Position numbers and translations under genes: made by a program
Assembly: GCA_023249695.1 (NCBI GenBank)
Contig: JAHFCD010000008.1
Coordinates: 5,644-13,650 of the forward strand
From: Elusimicrobiota bacterium
GTDB lineage: Bacteria > Elusimicrobiota > Elusimicrobia > UBA1565 > UBA9628
Length of the DNA: 8,007 nucleotides
Direction of reading: 5' to 3'
In this document: piece after piece, positions 5,078-8,007 of the stretch
Layout of the letters: each line of letters starts with the position of its first letter
Numbering within the stretch: position 1 is the stretch's first letter
Notes under the pieces: generated by a model
Told to the model about the DNA's origin: nothing
Databases searched by the model: none
Seen by the model: only the letters and a program-made list of their open reading frames with translations

Positions 5078-5698
5078 ATGAGGAAATTTTTGATGGCGGG
5101 CTTCGGGATCCTGATCTTGGCGGGAAGCGCAGTTTCGGCACCGTTCGAGGAGCAGGTGTCCCAGGCGAGCCAGGCCCTCTCCTCCGGAGCCCTGCGGACC
5201 CGGCAGGTTTTTGCCGCGTCCAAGACGCGCCGCGCCTCCGCGGCGCAAGCCGAATGGCAGAAGGTCACCGCGAAGGACGCCGTTTTCACCGCCGAGATGC
5301 CGGGCGCCCCTCAGTACGGCCAAAGCGAGTCCCAGACGCTCCAGGGCAACGCGTTCACGCTGCGCCAGTACGAGTTGGACATCGACGCGCGCGCGTTCCT
5401 CGTCCTGACCGCGCTCTATCCCGCGGACATGGACGTCTCCGACGCGCGGGCGAGCCTCCAAGGCGCCAACGATAACGCGGCCAAAGGGCTGGACGGCGGC
5501 AAGTTCACGAGCGTGACCTGGACGACGTATCAGGGCTACACCGCCGTGGAGGCCGTCGGCGTGAGCAAGGGCGTCGCGGTGCGGGCGTTCATGACGCTCA
5601 AAGGGCACCAGGCGATCACTCTCATCTATTCCGGACCCGAAGGCACGACCGGCTCGCAGGACGCCGACCGCTTCTTCAAGTCCCTGGTGATCCTCTAA
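5078..5698 (+). CDS. Small secreted protein of unknown function
   Basis: A 206-residue product with a clear signal peptide: MRKF, then a hydrophobic core (about residues 5-16) ending GSAVSA near residue 21. A proline follows directly after that alanine, so cleavage may fall slightly earlier, or not at all. Residues 22-56 are a polar Ala/Ser/Gln-rich linker. The mature domain (about 58-206) alternates beta-like strands, beginning with FTAEMPGAPQYG and ending DADRFFKSLVIL. This pattern recalls PsbP/Mog1-like (DUF1795-type) beta-sandwich proteins, an inference from pattern only. There is no Cys lipobox, so it is not an obvious lipoprotein. ATG 5078 is chosen over GTG 5063 because it puts the basic n-region at the N-terminus and because a -10 overlaps the upstream stretch. 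No Shine-Dalgarno is seen. It ends 12 bases before the MOSC gene, suggesting one transcript. Confidence 0.85.
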   Translation: MRKFLMAGFGILILAGSAVSAPFEEQVSQASQALSSGALRTRQVFAASKTRRASAAQAEWQKVTAKDAVFTAEMPGAPQYGQSESQTLQGNAFTLRQYELDIDARAFLVLTALYPADMDVSDARASLQGANDNAAKGLDGGKFTSVTWTTYQGYTAVEAVGVSKGVAVRAFMTLKGHQAITLIYSGPEGTTGSQDADRFFKSLVIL

Positions 5699-5710
5699 GG
5701 CGAGGCGAGA

Positions 5711-6205
5711 GTGGGCCTCTCGGGCCGCGTCCTGCGGGTCCACGTGAAGCCTTCCACGCCCGGAGAGCCCGGGCTGCCCAAGCGCGCGGTCCCCTCGGCG
5801 CGACTCACCGCCGAGGGCTTCGACGGGGACTTCAACCGCTATCGGCAGGAGTCGAAAGCGGGCAGCCCCGGCATGGCCGTGCTCCTGATGCCCGCTGAGA
5901 CGCTCACGGAGCTGCGGGCGCTCGGCTGGCCCATCCAGCCGGGGGACATCGGCGAGAACATCACGACCGAGGGCCTCGCGTACGCCGGCTTCGCTGTGGG
6001 CCGGAGATTCAAGGTCGGAGGCGCGGCGCTCGAGATCTCGGAGCCCTGCGCCCCCTGCAAGACCCTGGGCCACCTGCCCTTCGTCGGCAAGGAGAAGATC
6101 ACGGAGTTCACCAAGGTGATGCTCGGTCGCCGCGGCTGGTACGCGCGGGTCATCGAGGAAGGCTTGGTGTCCGAAGGCGACGCGATCACTTGCCTTCGCT
6201 CTTGA
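5711..6205 (+). CDS. Standalone MOSC-domain protein
   Basis: A 164-residue MOSC (molybdenum cofactor sulfurase C-terminal) protein. The family binds molybdopterin-type cofactors or moves sulfur in their chemistry; the substrate of short standalone members is mostly unknown. Recognisable pieces, in order, are the N-terminal strand SGRVLRVHVKP (4-14), GFDGDFNRYR (36-45), the conserved PGDIGENITTEGL (77-89), a VGRRFKVGGAALEIS strand (96-110), the cysteine pair CAPC (C113, C116) where the family keeps its conserved Cys, and GWYARVIEEG (142-151) followed by GD. Length is normal for the small class. The start is GTG at 5711 with GAGG 5 bases upstream; there is no closer ATG. It lies 12 bases after the secreted-protein gene. 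Its last 20 bases overlap the 3' end of the convergent glgB remnant. Confidence 0.88.
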   Translation: MGLSGRVLRVHVKPSTPGEPGLPKRAVPSARLTAEGFDGDFNRYRQESKAGSPGMAVLLMPAETLTELRALGWPIQPGDIGENITTEGLAYAGFAVGRRFKVGGAALEISEPCAPCKTLGHLPFVGKEKITEFTKVMLGRRGWYARVIEEGLVSEGDAITCLRS

Positions 6206-6449
6206 AGAACACCGTGGCCAGCGGCGCCAAAGACACTTCGATCGAGTAAGGCCTTCCGTGGAAGGCGATGGGCTTGGCCTCGACTCCCCCCAGGTTGCCT
6301 ACGCCGTTGCCCCCGTACTCGGAGGCGTACAAGCGCGATTGAGCCGCAGGTGGCGCTACGTCGGCGCGATTCCAATGAGTGGGAATTTCTTTCGTTTCGG
6401 CCGAATCGGCCGACTCCTCATTCCAGGTCGGCCAACCGGGGTTTTCGGG
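6186..6449 (-). pseudogene. glgB: 3' remnant of glgB (1,4-alpha-glucan branching enzyme)
   Basis: The last 48 or so codons of the minus-strand frame (stop TGA at 6186-6188, homology up to about 6329) read ASEYGGNGVGNLGGVEA, then HGRPYSIEV, then PLATVFF. This is the characteristic C-terminal beta-domain of GlgB, which forms alpha-1,6 branches in glycogen. A full enzyme has 600-750 residues. Upstream of 6330 the frame stays open but no longer resembles GlgB (NTDA is missing before the YGG motif), has no ATG or GTG start, and meets an in-frame TAG at 6450-6452. The catalytic domain is therefore gone. The novel stretch 6331-6450 contains a direct repeat of GCGCGATT (6333, 6364) and tandem TCGGCCGA palindromes. 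It ends next to repeat copy 2, so a rearrangement there probably removed the gene body. The identity call rests on the short motif set. Confidence 0.72.
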
Positions 6450-6452
6450 CTA

Positions 6453-6522
6453 GAGCAGCTAGGTCCGGCCGCGAGCGGCCGGACACAACTGCATCAGCGG
6501 AAGTCCTTTAGCAGTTAGAACT
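6453..6522. repeat. Structured 70-base repeat, copy 2
   Basis: Same orientation as copy 1 (4297-4367). The GTCCGGCCGC / GCGGCCGGAC hairpin (6463-6484) is identical in the two copies. The second stem is AACTGC (6487-6492) with GCAGTT (6511-6516), so the G-C pair of copy 1 is replaced by A-T on both sides. AACT at 6519-6522 can also pair with AGTT (6513-6516), and there too the base has changed in step. This copy overlaps the last codons and stop of nrdB (6515-6517). It may act in nrdB mRNA 3'-end formation, though no U-tract follows the hairpin. Confidence 0.7.
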
Positions 6523-7513
6523 CTTCGGAGAACGCGACCGCGCCCGTCACGCCCGTCTGGTACGCGGACACGCGGCGCTCGAAGAAGTTGGCGAGCTCCT
6601 GCACGTCCTGGAGCTCCATGAAGTTGAACGGATTCTTGGAGCCGTACACCGGCTTGATGCCGAGGTTGGCGAGGCGCTGGTCGGCGACGCATTGGAGATA
6701 CTGCCGCATCCCGTTCGAGGACAGGCCGGCGATGCCGCCGCCCAGGAGGTCCTCGGCGAAGGCCATCTCGCACTCGATGGCCTCCTTCATCATCTCGACG
6801 ACGTCGGCCTCCATCTTGGGAGAGAACAAGGTGGGATCTTCGGCCCGCGCGGTCTTGATGATCTCCATGGCGGCGGCGATGTGCATGGATTCGTCCCTGA
6901 AAACCCAGTTCGTGCCGCCCGCCAGCCCGTTGAGCAGCCCCTTCGATCGTAAGAAGTAAACATAAGCGAAAGCCGCGAAGAAGAACAGGCCTTCGACGCA
7001 GGACGCGAAGCAGATCAGGTTCATGAGGAACTGCCGCTTCTGATCCTGCGTCTCGGTGCGGTCGAGGGTGTTGATCGAGGCGATCCACTTGAACATGAAC
7101 TCGCCTTTCCGCTTGATCGAGGGGATGTTCTCGATCGCGGCGAACGCCTTCTCGCGCTCGGCGTGGTCGGGGATGTAGGTGTCGAGCAAGGTCAGGTAGA
7201 ACTCGACGTGCACGGCCTCCTCGAACAGCTGGCGCGAGAGGTACATGCGCGCCTCGGGGGAGTTCACGTGCTTGTAGAGGTTCAGGACGAGGTTGTTGCC
7301 GACGATCGAGTCGCCGGTCGCGAAGAACGCGACGAGGCGGTGGATCAGGTGGCGCTCGGCGGGGGAGAGCTTCGACTTGAGGTCGGTGACGTCGTGCGAG
7401 AAGTCCACCTCCTCGACGGTCCAGGTGTTCTTGATCGCGGCCTTGTACATCTCGAAGAACACGGGGTACTTCATCGGGCGGAGCGTGAGGTCGAAGCCGG
7501 GATTCAGGATCAT
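6515..7513 (-). CDS. nrdB: Ribonucleotide reductase class Ia, beta subunit (R2)
   Basis: The radical-generating subunit of aerobic ribonucleotide reductase. It forms an alpha2beta2 complex with NrdA and passes a tyrosyl radical to the alpha active site to make dNTPs. All six di-iron ligands are visible: D68 (FATGDSIV), E99 and H102 (EEAVH), E174 (SCVEG), E208 and H211 (RDESMHI). The radical tyrosine is present as Y106, four residues after H102, so this is not the Phe-type class Ic enzyme. Y318 (SAYQ) matches the C-terminal tyrosine used in radical transfer, and the acidic tail AFSEEF is the expected NrdA-docking peptide. The 332-residue length is normal. ATG 7513 has GGAG (7520-7523) with 6 bases of spacing. 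It follows nrdA but is separated from it by a terminator, so it needs readthrough or its own promoter; a weak TATCCT at 7545-7550 is the only -10 I see. Confidence 0.97.
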   Translation of the reverse strand: MILNPGFDLTLRPMKYPVFFEMYKAAIKNTWTVEEVDFSHDVTDLKSKLSPAERHLIHRLVAFFATGDSIVGNNLVLNLYKHVNSPEARMYLSRQLFEEAVHVEFYLTLLDTYIPDHAEREKAFAAIENIPSIKRKGEFMFKWIASINTLDRTETQDQKRQFLMNLICFASCVEGLFFFAAFAYVYFLRSKGLLNGLAGGTNWVFRDESMHIAAAMEIIKTARAEDPTLFSPKMEADVVEMMKEAIECEMAFAEDLLGGGIAGLSSNGMRQYLQCVADQRLANLGIKPVYGSKNPFNFMELQDVQELANFFERRVSAYQTGVTGAVAFSEEF

Positions 7514-7554
7514 GGGGTTCTCCGGAGGAAACGGGCGCGACTAAAGGATACACC

Positions 7555-7593
7555 AAAAATCGACGGGCGGGAACCCGAAGGTTCCCGCCCGTC
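7555..7593 (-). terminator. Intrinsic terminator between nrdA and nrdB
   Basis: A perfect 14-base-pair GC-rich stem (7562-7575 with 7580-7593) is closed, in the transcribed strand, by a C(UUCG)G tetraloop, an exceptionally stable loop. Two bases later comes a run of five U (7555-7559). It begins 11 bases after the nrdA stop, and is placed to end the nrdA transcript or reduce the flow into nrdB. Confidence 0.85.
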
Positions 7594-7603
7594 ACGAGTT
7601 AGC

Positions 7604-8007
7604 TTACTGGCAGGCTTCGCAGCTTTCCGGGTTCTCCAGGGAGCACGCGACGGCGGCCGCGTCCGCGACAAGCGGAGCGGGCGTCGGCGCCGCCTGCACG
7701 GCCGAGGCGGCGACGGTCGTCTTCGCGATCTTGGTCGCGGGACGCGAGCGCAGGTAATAGGAAGTCTTGAGCCCCTTCTTCCACGCGTACATGTACATGG
7801 AGGAGAGCTTGCCGATGTTCGGGCTCTCCATGAAGAGGTTCAGGGACTGGGACTGGTCGATGAACGCGCCGCGGTCGGCGGCCATGTCGATCAGGGAACG
7901 CATCGGGATCTCCCAGACGGTGCGGTAGGTCGCCCGGATGCTCTCAGGTATTTCGGCGATATCCTGAATCGAGCCCTCGGCCATCATGATGCGCGCGCGC
8001 ATCTCTT
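7604..8007 (-). CDS. nrdA: Ribonucleotide reductase class Ia, alpha subunit (R1), C-terminal part
   Basis: The C-terminal 133 residues of the catalytic subunit that reduces ribonucleoside diphosphates; the 5' part (roughly 600 or more codons) lies beyond the right edge. Recognisable family sequence includes GSIQDIAEIPESIR, then the nucleotide-site region AADRGAFIDQSQSLNLF, then WKKGLKTSYYLRSRPA. The last carries the adjacent tyrosines of the radical-transfer path. This closely resembles the eukaryotic RRM1-like type rather than the E. coli type. A flexible Ala/Pro/Val-rich linker of about 30 residues leads to the tail NPESCEACQ, whose CxxC pair shuttles electrons from thioredoxin or glutaredoxin to the active site. 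The Met codon at 8000-8002 is internal, not a start. nrdB follows on the same strand after a terminator. Confidence 0.95.
   Translation of the reverse strand, partial: EMRARIMMAEGSIQDIAEIPESIRATYRTVWEIPMRSLIDMAADRGAFIDQSQSLNLFMESPNIGKLSSMYMYAWKKGLKTSYYLRSRPATKIAKTTVAASAVQAAPTPAPLVADAAAVACSLENPESCEACQ

Noticed and set aside
5036..6073. Minus-strand frame of 345 codons opposite the secreted-protein and MOSC genes
   Set aside because: It spans two real plus-strand genes and their gap, and has a composition typical of an antisense shadow.
6453..6522. Integron attC-like site in the repeat (GTTAGAA near its end)
   Set aside because: The GTTRRRY core is not met, copy 1 lacks the GTT altogether, there is no matching RYYYAAC at the other end, and the GC hairpin lies outside the paired arms.
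1..8007. CRISPR array, tRNA, rRNA or riboswitch
   Set aside because: I saw no regularly spaced repeats, cloverleaf-like sequence or known riboswitch core on either strand.

Overview
The window is GC-rich, compact bacterial DNA. I infer a high-GC member of a deep-branching phylum such as Elusimicrobiota, because of its small alanine-rich secreted orphan proteins, sparse Shine-Dalgarno use and a NrdA C-terminus of the eukaryote-like type. No rRNA, tRNA or phylogenetic marker is present to confirm this.

Layout from left to right. Positions 1-620 (minus) hold the N-terminal two thirds of a PLP-dependent cysteine synthase, cut by the left edge. Its promoter is overlapped by a near-perfect IscR/Rrf2-type operator. 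Positions 676-1998 (minus) encode an unrecognised 440-residue protein with a signal peptide and two C-terminal membrane helices. Positions 2093-4201 (minus) encode a 702-residue flotillin-like (SPFH/Band 7) protein with an N-terminal membrane anchor and an unusual array of 74-residue tandem repeats before the SPFH domain. A good sigma70-type promoter precedes it.

Positions 4265-5060 are about 800 bases without a convincing intact gene. They hold one copy of a 71-base structured repeat, a short coding-like fragment of unknown origin, two back-to-back hairpins, an inverted repeat, a perfect 32-base palindrome and a GGACC-rich tract. Next comes a likely two-gene plus-strand unit: a small secreted protein (5078-5698) and a standalone MOSC-domain protein (5711-6205). 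The MOSC gene ends tail to tail with a decayed 3' remnant of glgB (glycogen branching enzyme). The second copy of the structured repeat (6453-6522) follows and runs into the 3' end of nrdB.

The right end carries class Ia ribonucleotide reductase on the minus strand: the C-terminus of NrdA (7604-8007, cut by the edge), an intrinsic terminator, then a complete nrdB (6515-7513). Together the two subunits reduce ribonucleotides to deoxyribonucleotides.

The best candidates for new biology are the Rrf2-type control of cysteine synthesis, the vault-like domain order of the flotillin, the two-copy repeat with concerted base changes, and the apparent mix of leaderless and Shine-Dalgarno-led genes.
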